Source of the DNA: Agrobacterium cucumeris | GTDB taxonomy: Bacteria > Pseudomonadota > Alphaproteobacteria > Rhizobiales > Rhizobiaceae | Assembly: GCF_030036535.1 (NCBI RefSeq) | Contig: NZ_CP080389.1 | Span: forward strand, 62,001-126,000 | Direction of reading: 5' to 3' | Length of the DNA: 64,000 nucleotides | Shown: one piece after another, positions 7,174-16,776 of the stretch | How the letters are laid out: each line of letters begins with the position of its first letter | How positions within the stretch are numbered: the first letter of the stretch is position 1 | Notes under the pieces: generated by a model | The model's input: only the letters and a program-made list of their open reading frames with translations | Database searches by the model: none | Told to the model about the DNA's origin: nothing | Made by a program: the position numbers and the translations under genes

Positions 7174-10053
7174 GTGTCGACTTTCTGTAAAAGGGTGCCG
7201 CTCTCGGGCCGAACCGCAGAACTCGCTTTCATGGAAACCGCTTTCCGAGATGTTGCTGGCGGCCGGCAACGCTGCGTTCTTCTCGGGGCCGAAGCAGGGG
7301 GCGGAAAAAGCCGGTTGGCGCAAGAGTTCGCAGACCGGATCTCCGACCGCGCCTTTATTCTGAAAGGGGGATGCATTGAACAACAGGAATCAGCCCTACC
7401 CTATGCGCCTGTCACGGCTCTGTTGCATGAATTGGTTCGTCTGCGCGGCCAGTCCCTGATCACATCGCTCGTCGGCCGTGAGGGTGCGCGAGAACTGGCG
7501 TGGCTTCTTCCCGAATTCGGCGAGATCTCCGAACGATTTGATGCGGGCATCGCAAGGTCGCGGCTGTTCGAGACGCTGCGGAGGCTTTTCGAGGAACTGG
7601 CACGCGACCTGCCGCTTGTCCTTATCATAGAGGACATTCACTGGGCCGATCAGGGAACCTTCGATCTGCTTCGCTTTCTCACGAGGCGGTTGAAGGGAAT
7701 TCGGCTCATGCTGATCCTCACCTACCGACCCGAAGAGGCGAGCGCCAGCAACGCCATGCGGACCACCATCGCGGACCTTTCTCTTTCCGAGGGTTGCGAT
7801 GCGGTGAAACTTCCTCGCCTCACCCGCAAGGAGATTGGCATGCAGCTTGAGGGCCTGCTCGGGCGGCTGCCAACGCCTGCAATGGTCAACAGCGTCTATG
7901 CAAGGGGCTGCGGAATCCCGCTATTCACTGAGGCTCTCGTGGATGCATCCGGAAGCCTGCGGACAGATGTTCCCGGCTCGCTCAACGACTATCTGCTGAA
8001 AGCCGTGAGAGATGTGCCAGCAACGACGCGCGCATTGCTGAAAATGATAGCGCTCGGTGGGACGCATGTCACCCATTCGCTTCTTCGCAATGTGGCGAAC
8101 AAGCCGGACCTTGAGCTCGCGGAGTTGTTACTCCCCGCGATAATGGCCGGGATTTTGGTGTCTGATCGAGAAGGGTATGCGTTCCGCCACGCGCTCATCC
8201 ACAACGCGGTGCGGGACGACCTGATTGCCGGCGAAAAGGTGGCAATCCATTTGATTTATGCGGATGTGCTCGAACGTGGACCGGTTCCAAGCTATCGCAT
8301 CTGGCATTCCGTAGCGCTGGCGCGGCACTGGCAAGGCGCCGGCCAGGCGGAACGATGCCTCAAATGGGCCTGGCATGCTGCGGCGGAAGCCGCTGCTGCT
8401 TTCGCCTATATGGACCAGATGGAAATGCTGAAGCTCGTATTGGCCGCATGGCCTGAAGTCGAAAATGCCAACGGATTGATCGGTGCGGACCATTGCAAAG
8501 TGCTGGAGCTCGCCGCTGACGCCGCTTGCTGGGCAGCCGAGGCGGAGCAGGGGCTCGCCTTTGTCGAACGCGCACTTGCCGAACTGGACATCGACCGCGA
8601 CGGGGAACTGTTGGCAGGTCTTCTCCTGCAGCGTGCCGTAATGCGTCAGCATTCACTTATCGCAGGGGAGATCGCAGATCTCGAGCGTGCACTTGACCAT
8701 GCAACTCGTCCAACAAGGTTGCGCGCTGACGCCCTCGGGCAGTTTTCCCGCGCGCTGATACTGCGAGGAGAATTCGATCGCGCCAAGCAACTAGGCGAGC
8801 AATTGATTGATCTCGCGGAAAGGCTAGATGACGAGGAGTATCGCATCGAGGCCCTGGTCATAGAGGCCTTGGTGAGTTTCGCGGAGAATGGGTCTGACGT
8901 CGAGGCGTTTTGGAGCGTGGCTCGGCGCGCCGACCACGCTTCAATCGGCCGGGTCGAGGTGCTGGCTGGCGCCGCCCTACTTCAGGCCCTGTTGGAGACG
9001 GGAAACTATGCGAGTATCCTTGAGATCGGCCCAGCGATTTTCGAGCGGACGGTCGAGCTCGGCCAAGCTCGATATATAGGCGCAATAGTCGGTTCACCCC
9101 TTTGTCGCGCGTACTTGGCTTTGGGCCGCGTATCCGCTGCCGCTGAGACCTGTGAACGGATGGCGGCGCTTGATCCGCTGCCACTGGGGCTTATTCAAGT
9201 CTTTGAATGCCGAGCGGAGATCGCAATCGTGTTAGGCGATGCGGATCGGATAGCGGCGGCGGTACGATCTTTGCGCGGTCTTCCGCCCGGACCGCAGGTT
9301 GTCGACTATATGGAGGCCAATCTTCTTAGATTTGAGATCGAAAGCGGTGCTCTTTCAGGTAACTGCGACTATTCGGCAGAGTTGGTGAGATCCGCCCGAA
9401 AATACCTGAAGACTCGACGAGGAGTGTCTTGGTCGCTCCTGGTTTCCGCCATACGCGTTGCCGTCGACACGAACCAGAACGACGTCGCTCTTGACCTCGC
9501 TGAACTCGCCGCTCGGGCCTCGTGCCGCAATATGCTGGAGCAGGTCCTGAGGCTGGAGATCTCGGCTGAGATGTCACGCGTCACAGCTTCTGATCTGGAT
9601 ACATGGGAGTCAGTCGCTCGAAGCTGGGCCGGTCTAAGCCAGCCGTTCCCGCAGGCATATGCCCTCATGCAGGCAGGTGCCGCCGCAATGAACGCTGGCA
9701 AGCGAGCGATCGGGGCGCACAATTTCCGACGGGCACTTCATCTTGCACAGTCGATTCGCGCGCAACCTCTGTCCCACCAGATCGAGGCCATCGCTGCGAA
9801 GGCTCGTATTGATCTCCGAGATGGAGAGAGCGGCTATGTCCCAAGGGCGCCTTTCGGCTTAACCGACCGGGAATTCGAGGTACTCCGACTTATCGCCAAC
9901 GGCCAAAGCAACCGCGAGATAGCCAAGAATTTATTCATCAGCCCGAAAACGGCGAGCGTGCACGTGTCCAATATTTTGAGCAAACTTTCCGTTCCCAATC
10001 GTGGCGCAGCGGCCGCGATCGCGCATCGGCTTAGGATCATTGATTTAGGATAA
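7174..10053 (+). CDS. LAL-type LuxR regulator with N-terminal AAA ATPase domain
   Basis: A 959-residue regulator. The N-terminal ATPase module has Walker A in GAEAGGGKSRLAQ (about residues 38-50) and a Walker B-like LVLIIEDIHWADQ. A long helical/TPR-like middle with many Ala/Glu helices follows. The C-terminal LuxR helix-turn-helix (LTDREFEVLRLIANGQSNRE, then ISPKTASVHVSNILSKL) occupies about 890-950. The start is GTG at 7174 with GCGGAG upstream. Such LALs bind an inducer and ATP and activate adjacent catabolic or secondary-metabolite genes. The obvious target is the divergent GST/hydrolase/methyltransferase operon, which is inference from position. Confidence 0.9.
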   Translation: MSTFCKRVPLSGRTAELAFMETAFRDVAGGRQRCVLLGAEAGGGKSRLAQEFADRISDRAFILKGGCIEQQESALPYAPVTALLHELVRLRGQSLITSLVGREGARELAWLLPEFGEISERFDAGIARSRLFETLRRLFEELARDLPLVLIIEDIHWADQGTFDLLRFLTRRLKGIRLMLILTYRPEEASASNAMRTTIADLSLSEGCDAVKLPRLTRKEIGMQLEGLLGRLPTPAMVNSVYARGCGIPLFTEALVDASGSLRTDVPGSLNDYLLKAVRDVPATTRALLKMIALGGTHVTHSLLRNVANKPDLELAELLLPAIMAGILVSDREGYAFRHALIHNAVRDDLIAGEKVAIHLIYADVLERGPVPSYRIWHSVALARHWQGAGQAERCLKWAWHAAAEAAAAFAYMDQMEMLKLVLAAWPEVENANGLIGADHCKVLELAADAACWAAEAEQGLAFVERALAELDIDRDGELLAGLLLQRAVMRQHSLIAGEIADLERALDHATRPTRLRADALGQFSRALILRGEFDRAKQLGEQLIDLAERLDDEEYRIEALVIEALVSFAENGSDVEAFWSVARRADHASIGRVEVLAGAALLQALLETGNYASILEIGPAIFERTVELGQARYIGAIVGSPLCRAYLALGRVSAAAETCERMAALDPLPLGLIQVFECRAEIAIVLGDADRIAAAVRSLRGLPPGPQVVDYMEANLLRFEIESGALSGNCDYSAELVRSARKYLKTRRGVSWSLLVSAIRVAVDTNQNDVALDLAELAARASCRNMLEQVLRLEISAEMSRVTASDLDTWESVARSWAGLSQPFPQAYALMQAGAAAMNAGKRAIGAHNFRRALHLAQSIRAQPLSHQIEAIAAKARIDLRDGESGYVPRAPFGLTDREFEVLRLIANGQSNREIAKNLFISPKTASVHVSNILSKLSVPNRGAAAAIAHRLRIIDLG

Positions 10054-10081
10054 GACTCGTTGGCCCGGATCCACAGAGCAC

Positions 10082-10180
10082 ATGCGGATTAACAAAGAAG
10101 TTCAGCCGTATAGCGCCGCTCTCAAGCAATGGCGTCTTGAGCGGGAGGCTCTCAAGGGCGACGGCTACTTCGGGAAATGA
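10082..10180 (+). CDS. Possible 32-residue small ORF of unknown function
   Basis: ATG to TGA frame with charged, helix-prone composition (VQPYSAALKQWRLEREALKG). There is no clear ribosome-binding site and no family I recognise. It could be the tail of a vanished gene instead of a real small protein. Confidence 0.2.
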   Translation: MRINKEVQPYSAALKQWRLEREALKGDGYFGK

Positions 10181-10232
10181 CTGAGCGTCCTAGCCGCTTC
10201 GCCACAACTGTCGGCAACCGCGGAAAGTAAGA

Positions 10233-10643
10233 TTAATCCTTGTCAACAGGCAAACCTCGGAAATGCTCCATCGCATCGTCAAGTCGCACCCACTTATGTT
10301 TCGATTGTTCAAATACCGACAGGGCAGGTGGTTCGAAGCTGAGATCCGCAAATGATCCCACCGCCACGCCGATCCAATCCGGGGAAGCATCGGCCTGCCA
10401 ATAGACGGTCGAGCCACAAGTTGGACAAAAATGCATTCGGACCTTACGGCCACTCTCAGCAGTGCGAACGAACTCTGTGGAGGCTCCCGATATTTCGACG
10501 CTGTCGATCGAGTAGAACGCATTAGCGCTGAACGGCGCCCCAGTTCTCCTCTGGCAAGCGAGGCAGTGGCATAGCGCAGTCAATTTTGGCGGCTCGCCGA
10601 CTTTCAATTTCAGAGCGCCGCAGGCGCATTCAGCATCGTGCAT
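10233..10643 (-). CDS. GFA family protein (glutathione-dependent formaldehyde-activating enzyme-like)
   Basis: A 136-residue zinc-binding protein of the GFA/CENP-V fold. Paired cysteines are in CACGAL, in LCHCLACQRRTG and in CPTCGSTVYW, matching the two-zinc ligand pattern of the family. I chose the ATG at 10643 because GGAGG lies 7 nt upstream. Characterised members accelerate S-hydroxymethylglutathione formation, but most homologues have no proven activity. The nearby GST suggests a glutathione theme at this locus but does not prove one. It is a monocistronic minus-strand gene. Confidence 0.85.
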   Translation of the reverse strand: MHDAECACGALKLKVGEPPKLTALCHCLACQRRTGAPFSANAFYSIDSVEISGASTEFVRTAESGRKVRMHFCPTCGSTVYWQADASPDWIGVAVGSFADLSFEPPALSVFEQSKHKWVRLDDAMEHFRGLPVDKD

Positions 10644-10978
10644 GGTACATCCTCCAGGGTGCACCCTGGGATTCTTGTCAAGGTTGAGGGATGAAGCCGC
10701 AGGCCCGAATGGCAGTTCTTTGCCCGGGCGGTAGAACGGGGCAAATATCCACTGTCACTTTAGGCTCTCATATATGAGCCGGATTGTAGATCGCGGATAT
10801 TCCCAAGTCTAGCGGGGATTTGGTCGAAATTATCCAGAAGGCCGAACAGCGTCGTCGCCAAACCATGACGCCCATCGGCTGTGTCTGTTTTGCGCAGTCA
10901 AGTCAGTCCGGTGCCTATTGCGGCGTTTCTCCTGGGCCTGGAGGTGAGCTTCGCCCCATTCGGCCGGCGCAGCTGTCC
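10644..10978. other. Gene-free stretch between GFA gene and broken gabD
   Basis: 335 bp. Frames here are short and have unnatural composition. I see no RNA gene, repeat or recognisable remnant. Confidence 0.4.
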
Positions 10979-12430
10979 TCAGATGCTCAAGCAAATGTAT
11001 TTGATTTCGATGTAATCCTCGGTGCCGTACTTCGAACCTTCGCGGCCCTGCTCGGACTGCTGATGCCGCCGAAGGGCGCCACTTCGGTGGAAATCAGGCC
11101 GGTGTTGACGCTGACCATGCCGTATTCAAGTGCTTCGGCGACGCGGAAGATCTTCGAGACATCCTTCGAGAAGAAGTAGGAGGCCAGGCCGAACTCGGTG
11201 TTGTTGGCCATCTCGATAACCTGTTTCTCCGTCTCGAATTTGAACAATGGTGCCACCGGACCGAAGGTTTCCTCGCGGGCAACGATCATCTCGCTGATGA
11301 CGCCGGTCAGGATGGCCGGCTGGAAGAAAAGGCCGCCCTTCTCATGCGGCTTGCCTCCGACAGCGATCTTCGCGCCCTTCTTAAGCGCGTCCGCGATGTG
11401 TTCCTCGACCTTCTCGACCGCTTTCTCGGTGATCAGCGGGCCTGCATTGACGCCCGATTCGAAGCCATCACCTACCTTCAACGCGCCAACCTTTTCGGTC
11501 AGTTTCTTAGCAAACGCGTCATAGACGCCGGCCTGGACGTAAAGGCGGTTGGCGCAGACGCAGGTCTGACCGTTGTTGCGGTACTTGGAGACCATGGCTC
11601 CCTCGACCGCCGCGTCGAGATCGGCTTCGTCAAAAACGATCAAGGGTGCGTTGCCGCCAATCTCGAGGCCCAGCTTCATGATCTGTTCGGCGCCCTGGCA
11701 CATCAGGTTCTTGCCCATGCCTGTCGATCCGGTGAAGGTCAGCTTGTGGACCTTGTCGTTCTCCGCGAACTACTTGCCGATCGCCGGCGAGTCCTTTGAG
11801 GTGACGACGTTGCAGATACCAGCCGGGAGACCTGCACGCTCGGCCAGGAGCGCCAGCGAGAGCGCCGTTTCCGCTGCTGGCTTCGAGATCATGGCGCAGC
11901 CGGCGGCCACGGCCGGCGCAAACTTGCGGGCCAGCATGGCGTTCGGGAAGTTCCAAGGCGTGATCGCCGCGACAATGCCGATCGCTATTTGATGACGATG
12001 ATGCGCTTGTCCTGTTGGTGACCCGGAATAGTATTGCCATAGACGCGCTTTGCCTCCTCGCCGAACCATTCGACACAGGACGCGCCGTAGAGGATCTCGC
12101 CCTTGGCCTCGGCCAGCGGCTTGCCCATTTCCATGGTCAGGATCGTGGCGAGGTGGTCAGCATTGGCGACGATCAGGTCGTATAATTTGCGCAGCACGGC
12201 TGCGCGCTCCTTGCCGGTCTTCCGCGCCCTGTAGGCGGCATCGATCGCACGGGCCGCCTCGGCCCGGTTCATGTCCGGCAGCGTGGCGATCAACTCGCCA
12301 TTGGCGGGTTCGTCACCTTGGAGGTCTTCCCGCTGTCGCTCTTGGCAGCCCACCTTCCTGCAAGAAAAGCTTTGTCGCTAACGAGAGAGGTGGCGTTCAA
12401 CTTCGATACGAGTGTGTCCGAGATGGTCAT
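10979..12430 (-). pseudogene. Broken NAD(P)-dependent succinate-semialdehyde dehydrogenase (gabD-like)
   Basis: An aldehyde dehydrogenase of the GabD group, readable end to end only by changing frame. It starts at 12430 (MTISDTLVSKLN). It shifts near 12310 (NPANGELIATLP continues in the next frame), shifts again near 11990 ([16 protein letters not shown]), has an in-frame TAG at about 11770, and shifts once more near 11060. In the corrected frame the end reads GREGSKYGTEDYIEIKYICL with a natural TGA at 10979. The NAD-binding and catalytic parts are recognisable (Cys in GQTCVCANRLYV). Three frameshifts and one stop mean no active enzyme unless the assembly is faulty here. The divergent GntR gene is intact. 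Confidence 0.88.
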
Positions 12431-12480
12431 TAGGTAACTCCTGCGCATTTGGGGACAAGCTGCACGTTCACGTCGTTTAA

Positions 12481-12554
12481 GTTGTATGATAGTCGACATT
12501 CTACTCGCCCGAGGGAATTATTGTCATTGTCGCGGCAATGACATGTTGTATGAT
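12481..12554. promoter_or_regulatory. Repeated GTTGTATGAT boxes and palindrome, probable GntR operator
   Basis: Within the divergent spacer between the broken gabD and the GntR gene, GTTGTATGAT occurs at 12481-12490 and again at 12545-12554. Between them is an inverted repeat, TGTCATTG-N6-CAATGACA (12522-12543). The position fits binding of the adjacent GntR regulator to control both directions. Confidence 0.5.
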
Positions 12555-12585
12555 GTCACGATGATTACAAACCAAGAAACAGGCC

Positions 12586-13299
12586 ATGATGACTGTGTTC
12601 AAAAGTGATATGGGCAAGATCGAATATAAGCCACTTAACGAGCGCGCCTACGACTCGATTAAAAGCAGTCTGATCTCAGGAGAGTTCACTCCACGGCAGG
12701 TACTTGTGATCCGTACGTTGGCAGAAGCTTACGGCATTTCCACGACTCCTATTCGTGAGGCTTTGCAACGGCTTGTCGGGGAAGGACAACTCGTCATGCT
12801 GGCTAACCGATCCATTGCAGTCCCCGACTGGGATGCCGCCAAATTCGTGGAGCTCTTCCGGATTCGATGCGAACTCGAGGGCCTGGCCGCCGAGCTTGCC
12901 ACGAAGATCCTGCCGCCGCGGGTGATTTCCGAGCTAGCGGCACTGTCTCAACAACTTGGTGACGCCGCCAAGCGCGAAGACCACGCCGACTACGTCTCTC
13001 TTAACCAACGCTTCCACTTTACGATTTACCAGCATGCCTCGTCGCCTCGTTTACTTCGTATCATCGAGAATCTATGGGGTGAGGTTGGCGTCTATATGAA
13101 CGAGCTCTTCTCACACCCCGGGTACGGCTCAATCGCCAACGAGGAACATGAGCACATTGTCAGGGAAATCCGGAATGGCAACGCTTCCGAGGTGCGACGC
13201 CATATGGTGGCCGACATCTCGAAAGCCGCAGACTTCCTTCTCCCAAGGATCGAATTTCTCGCAAACGAGGAGAAAACGATCACCGCGCAACTCCGCTAA
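12586..13299 (+). CDS. GntR-family transcriptional regulator (FCD subgroup)
   Basis: A 237-residue regulator. The winged HTH is at about residues 18-85 (YDSIKSSLISGEF, GISTTPIREALQRLVGEGQL), followed by an FCD domain with the ligand/metal motif NQRFHFTIYQHASSPRLLRII. It is closely similar in plan to the regulator at 18849. It diverges from the broken gabD, which was probably its target; with gabD dead, its remaining function is unclear. The start is the first of two adjacent ATG codons, and the second is equally possible. Confidence 0.88.
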   Translation: MMTVFKSDMGKIEYKPLNERAYDSIKSSLISGEFTPRQVLVIRTLAEAYGISTTPIREALQRLVGEGQLVMLANRSIAVPDWDAAKFVELFRIRCELEGLAAELATKILPPRVISELAALSQQLGDAAKREDHADYVSLNQRFHFTIYQHASSPRLLRIIENLWGEVGVYMNELFSHPGYGSIANEEHEHIVREIRNGNASEVRRHMVADISKAADFLLPRIEFLANEEKTITAQLR

Positions 13300-13425
13300 C
13301 GGCTGGCAAATGGGACTTCCAGGGATGATGATCCTCGACTTGAGCCGCGAGTTGAAGAAGAGTGGTTTCGTCCCCGTGCCTGGCAACGTACTGGATCCCC
13401 ACAGGAAGACCAGCTTTAGACCGAT
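13280..13425 (-). pseudogene. C-terminal scrap of an amidase
   Basis: On the minus strand a short frame reads AGLPVGIQYVARHGDETTLL followed by QLAAQVED and PW. This is the conserved C-terminal end of amidase-signature enzymes (GLPVGxQ, then the final helix). Nothing upstream on this strand continues the homology, so only about 35 residues remain. It overlaps the 3' end of the GntR gene. Confidence 0.6.
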
Positions 13426-13975
13426 GTAGTTTGTTGCGAGCGCTGACAGGCCTCCGGGTCAGGGGCAGGACCCCAGTTGGCCCCCCCCCCCCGCGTGACG
13501 CCATTTTTCAATTCATCGGAGATTGTGTGCTAAGTGACAACCAACTCTGCTCCGGCTTCTACGTTGCGGAAGGATCGCCAGGAGAATTGTCTGAAGTAAC
13601 GTCTAGAAATGCTGCCGTGTCCCGGACTGTAGGGCTTTTGCAAAGCGTATATACACAACCGAACCACGCATCAGCGATATCTGGACCATAGGTAATCCGG
13701 CCACGTGATCGTTTGAGGCCGACAACCCGCAGCACAATGCAGGAACTCGGATCGATCCGGCTCCGTCCGAACCTTCTGCGACTGCTACGAAACGTGCAGC
13801 AACTGCCGCCGCTGCGCCCCCCAGGACCCATCAGCGGTCCGCGATGTGTCGAAAGGATTCCGCGTCTTTCCATGAAGCCTATTCTCGGTGCCTATGGACC
13901 ATACATTTTCCGGCGCGCTTGAGCGGCCCTGTTTATGCACGAGAGCGGAAATTGGCCGCAATGGCAAGTGAATTA
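13426..13975. other. Gene-free, probably decayed stretch before the IS element
   Basis: 550 bp between the amidase scrap and the left end of the IS. It holds a run of 12 C at 13481-13492. Frames on both strands are short or rich in Arg/Pro/Ser, as expected for non-coding DNA, and I recognise no product. Confidence 0.4.
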
Positions 13976-14038
13976 GCCCCCGAAAGGCCCGGACATGCTC
14001 CCCCACTTAGCTAAGTGTGTAGGAGTAATGTTGGTAAT

Positions 14039-14431
14039 ATGACTAGCAGCAATTTTAAGATGGAAGTTCTCTCCGGGCCGGAACGTCGGCGGCGCTGGAG
14101 CACGGCAGAGAAGCTGGCGATCATTCAGGAGACCTATGAGGCGGACGCGACGGTTAGCATCGTTGCCCGGCGTCACGGCATCCAGCCGAACCAGTTGTTC
14201 GCCTGGCGTAAGCTGGCGTCCCAAGGGGCACTAACGGCGACGGCCGCCGAAGAGGAGGTCGTTCCGGCTTCCGAATACCGGGCGCTTCAGTCCCAGGTGA
14301 AGGAGTTGCAACGCCTGTTGGGCAAGAAGACGATGGAGAGCGAAATCCTGAAGGAAGCTCTCGAAATCGCCAACGGCCCAAAAAAACAGATGTTGCGTGC
14401 GCTCTCGCTTCCAAGGGGGATTTTGGGATGA
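14039..14431 (+). CDS. IS3-family transposase OrfA
   Basis: A 130-residue DNA-binding subunit. The helix-turn-helix is in RRRRWSTAEKLAIIQETYE to GIQPNQLFAWRKLA. A leucine-zipper-like coiled coil follows (YRALQSQVKELQRLLGKKTM). I chose the ATG at 14039 with AGGAG at 14021-14025; a GTG at 14015 in frame is an alternative. It ends in an ATGA overlap with orfB. OrfA binds the IS ends and forms the fused transposase by frameshifting. Confidence 0.88.
   Translation: MTSSNFKMEVLSGPERRRRWSTAEKLAIIQETYEADATVSIVARRHGIQPNQLFAWRKLASQGALTATAAEEEVVPASEYRALQSQVKELQRLLGKKTMESEILKEALEIANGPKKQMLRALSLPRGILG
14380..14387 (+). other. Programmed -1 frameshift site between orfA and orfB
   Basis: Seven A followed by C. 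In the orfA frame the codons are CCA AAA AAA CAG, giving an A-AAA-AAA slippery heptamer. The -1 frame is open from here straight through the orfB start at 14428, so a slip would yield a fused OrfAB transposase, as in other IS3-family elements. Confidence 0.7.
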
Positions 14432-15258
14432 AGACCGTCTGCGAGACTTTGGGTGTCGCCCGGTCGAATATCGCCGCGCGTGCCGCAGGCTCCCCTTCCA
14501 GAGCCAGAGGACGGCCACCACTCCCGGATCGGGAACTGGTGGAGGAAATCAAGGCCATCATCGCCGACATGCCCACCTACGGCTATCGGCGTGTCCATGC
14601 CATCCTGCGCAGGAATGCGCGGAAAGACGGGCGTTCGTGGCCCAATGCCAAGCGCGTTTACCGGGTCATGAAGCTGCACAATCTGCTGCTGGTGCGCCAC
14701 ACCGGAGCGGTCGACAAACGCCTCCACGACGGTCAGGTCGCTGTCGAACGTTCGAACATCCGCTGGTGCTCCGACGGCTTCGAGATCGGCTGCGACAACA
14801 AGGAGAAGGTCCGTGTCGCCTTCGCCCTCGACTGCTGCGACCGTGAGGCTATCGCTCATGTCGCCACCACCGAGGGCATCAAGAGCCGGGACGTGCAGGA
14901 CCTCGTGATCACCGCCGTCGAGAACCGCTTCGGCCGCATCAACATACTGTCCGAACCCATCGAATGGCTCACCGACAACGGTTCCTGCTTCATCGCCAGA
15001 GACACCGCATCCTTGCTCCGCGACATCGGCATGGAACCGTGCACGACGCCGGTGCGAAGTCCGCAATCGAACGGAATGGCCGAGGCGTTCGTCAAAACCT
15101 TCAAGCGCGATTACGTCTCGGTGAATCCAACCCCAGACGCCGAAACCGTCATGGCGCAACTGCCGTTCTGGTTCGAGCATTACAACAATCTTCACCCTCA
15201 CAGTGCTTTAGGATATCAGTCACCGCGCGAGTTCATCAGCTCGAAATCTCACACCTGA
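14428..15258 (+). CDS. IS3-family transposase OrfB (DDE integrase core)
   Basis: A 276-residue catalytic subunit. An HTH_21-like region comes first (EEIKAIIADMPTYGYRRVHA). The retroviral-type integrase core follows with Asp in VAFALDCCDREAIAHV, Asp in WLTDNGSCF and Glu in SNGMAEAFVKTFKRDYV, ending with the usual HPHSALGYQSPREF. All three acids are present, so the enzyme could be active. It lies in the -1 frame relative to orfA and is probably made mainly as a fusion. Confidence 0.92.
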   Translation: MKTVCETLGVARSNIAARAAGSPSRARGRPPLPDRELVEEIKAIIADMPTYGYRRVHAILRRNARKDGRSWPNAKRVYRVMKLHNLLLVRHTGAVDKRLHDGQVAVERSNIRWCSDGFEIGCDNKEKVRVAFALDCCDREAIAHVATTEGIKSRDVQDLVITAVENRFGRINILSEPIEWLTDNGSCFIARDTASLLRDIGMEPCTTPVRSPQSNGMAEAFVKTFKRDYVSVNPTPDAETVMAQLPFWFEHYNNLHPHSALGYQSPREFISSKSHT

Positions 15259-15556
15259 GCATGTCCGGTCTTTTGGGGGCAACTCCAGCAAGACCGTGGA
15301 GCAGCCAAGCTCGGTCTTCGCGTCTAATCTCGGGAGGCCTCGATCTACGCACGTCATGCATTGGATGCCGTCACTCGGAGGTAATCGTGTAGGCGAGGGA
15401 GCGGAGCATGTGGCTCCGCCAGTATCGATCGCCGCGCGTTAACCGGCGGAGATGCATTCTCAGGCGCTAGGGGCTGGCATTATGTGAAAGACGAGAGAAA
15501 ATCACGGCTGACAGCAGGCGTCGCTAGTCGAAATTGCGTCTTTTCCCCGCAAGTCC

Positions 15557-16489
15557 TCACTCAGTTTGCGCGATGCGCGGAGGCAGCCACTCGCAAAAAA
15601 AGTCAACAAACGCACGAACTTTGGGGACGCGATAGCGATTTGGAGGCCAGAGGATATTGTACGTGCCTCGACGTTCCATCTGCCCATCAAGCACGGTCTT
15701 CAGCGATGTGTTAGCCAAACTGGTCGTTAGAATGAAACTCGGAAATGCTGCGATACCTCCGCCGGCGAGCGCCATGTCAAAGAGAGGTGCATTGATTGTA
15801 GAGGTAAGGCTAATGGGCGCTTCAAAATCTGGTTCGCTTGGGAAGGGCCACGGTACAAGCCGCCCATTCCAGAATTTTTGCCGAAGGCAGGTGTGCGTGA
15901 GAAGGTCTGCGGGGCTGCGCGGTTCTCCGTGCGCCTGGAGGTAGGCTGGCGACGCAGCGAGGACCCAGTCGAAGCTACCGAGTTTTCGATGAATGAGCCT
16001 TGAAGTTGAAAGCTCGCCAGTCCTTATCACCACGTCGTAACCCTCCTCGATAACATCGACCAGGCGATCACTGTAATCGAGCTCCAAAACGATACCGGGG
16101 TGAAGCGCGGTGAACCGCGCCATAACAGAAGTGAGGAGCTCTCCCCCGAGTGGAAGGCCGACTCGTAGATGTCCACGGGGTTCCTGCGAGACCTCCGCGA
16201 CCTCGTCCTCGGCAGCTTTCAATTCCTCAAGAATATTGCGCACGCGACCGAGATAGATGCTGCCCGCCTCGGTTAACGACAGACTCCGCGTCGTACGATG
16301 AAAAAGTGCACACCCAAGCTGCATCTCCAACCCTGAGATCGATTTGCCTATCGCAGAGGACGTAATCCCGAGAGCGAAGCCCGCACCCTTGAAACTGCGG
16401 AGCTCGGCCGCTGCGACAAACGCTCTTAGGGCTGCAACGCTCTCGACATTCGACCTTATTACCAACTTTTCCTCCGCGGAGTTTTTCAT
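15557..16489 (-). CDS. LysR-family transcriptional regulator
   Basis: A 310-residue regulator with an N-terminal winged HTH (about residues 16-76: LRAFVAAAELRSFKGAGFAL, then LEMQLGCALFHRTTRSLSLT) and a C-terminal LysR substrate-binding domain (GHLRVGLPLGGELLTSVM). It is of the CrgA/DsdC-like subgroup common in proteobacteria. It is transcribed divergently from the MFS transporter gene at 16777, the usual arrangement for a LysR protein controlling an efflux or uptake gene. No ligand can be inferred. Confidence 0.9.
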   Translation of the reverse strand: MKNSAEEKLVIRSNVESVAALRAFVAAAELRSFKGAGFALGITSSAIGKSISGLEMQLGCALFHRTTRSLSLTEAGSIYLGRVRNILEELKAAEDEVAEVSQEPRGHLRVGLPLGGELLTSVMARFTALHPGIVLELDYSDRLVDVIEEGYDVVIRTGELSTSRLIHRKLGSFDWVLAASPAYLQAHGEPRSPADLLTHTCLRQKFWNGRLVPWPFPSEPDFEAPISLTSTINAPLFDMALAGGGIAAFPSFILTTSLANTSLKTVLDGQMERRGTYNILWPPNRYRVPKVRAFVDFFCEWLPPRIAQTE

Positions 16490-16776
16490 TTTGGATGATT
16501 TATCTTTAGTTTGTTCTTGCCTAGGTTCGAACGGGTCGGAAGCTGCATAGCCAATAGCGGTGCCCCGAAGACCTTGCCTAGTGGCTCACTTGAGCCGATG
16601 CCAACTCGAAAGTGGGGATAGAGGTTTCGACTAGGCGGTATCGCGGGTAGATGCTGCATCTGAGCGCCACCCCTTGCTCCCAACAGATGGCGGGGATTTT
16701 GGTTCGCGCGGCTGACAGTATGGCTCTGCGAAAGCTAGCCGCAATTTTGCAAACGTTTCGAAGGACCTATGACTTC

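Larger units (their letters stand above)
13976..15280 (+). mobile_element. Complete IS3-family insertion sequence (IS2-like), about 1.3 kb
   Basis: Bounded by imperfect terminal inverted repeats of 24-25 bp. The left end at 13976-14000 begins GCCCCCGAAAGG; the right end at 15257-15280 ends with the complement of GCCCCCAAAAGA. Both share GGACATGCTC at the inner side. It carries overlapping orfA and orfB with a slippery A-run and all three catalytic acids. I see no clear target-site duplication at the flanks (ATTA against AACT), so the insertion may be old or the true tips may differ by a few bases. Confidence 0.88.

Noticed and set aside
13559..13873. 104-residue minus-strand ORF with a segment ([11 protein letters not shown]) vaguely like a binding-protein C-terminus
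   Set aside because: The similarity covers about ten residues and does not continue; not enough to call a remnant.
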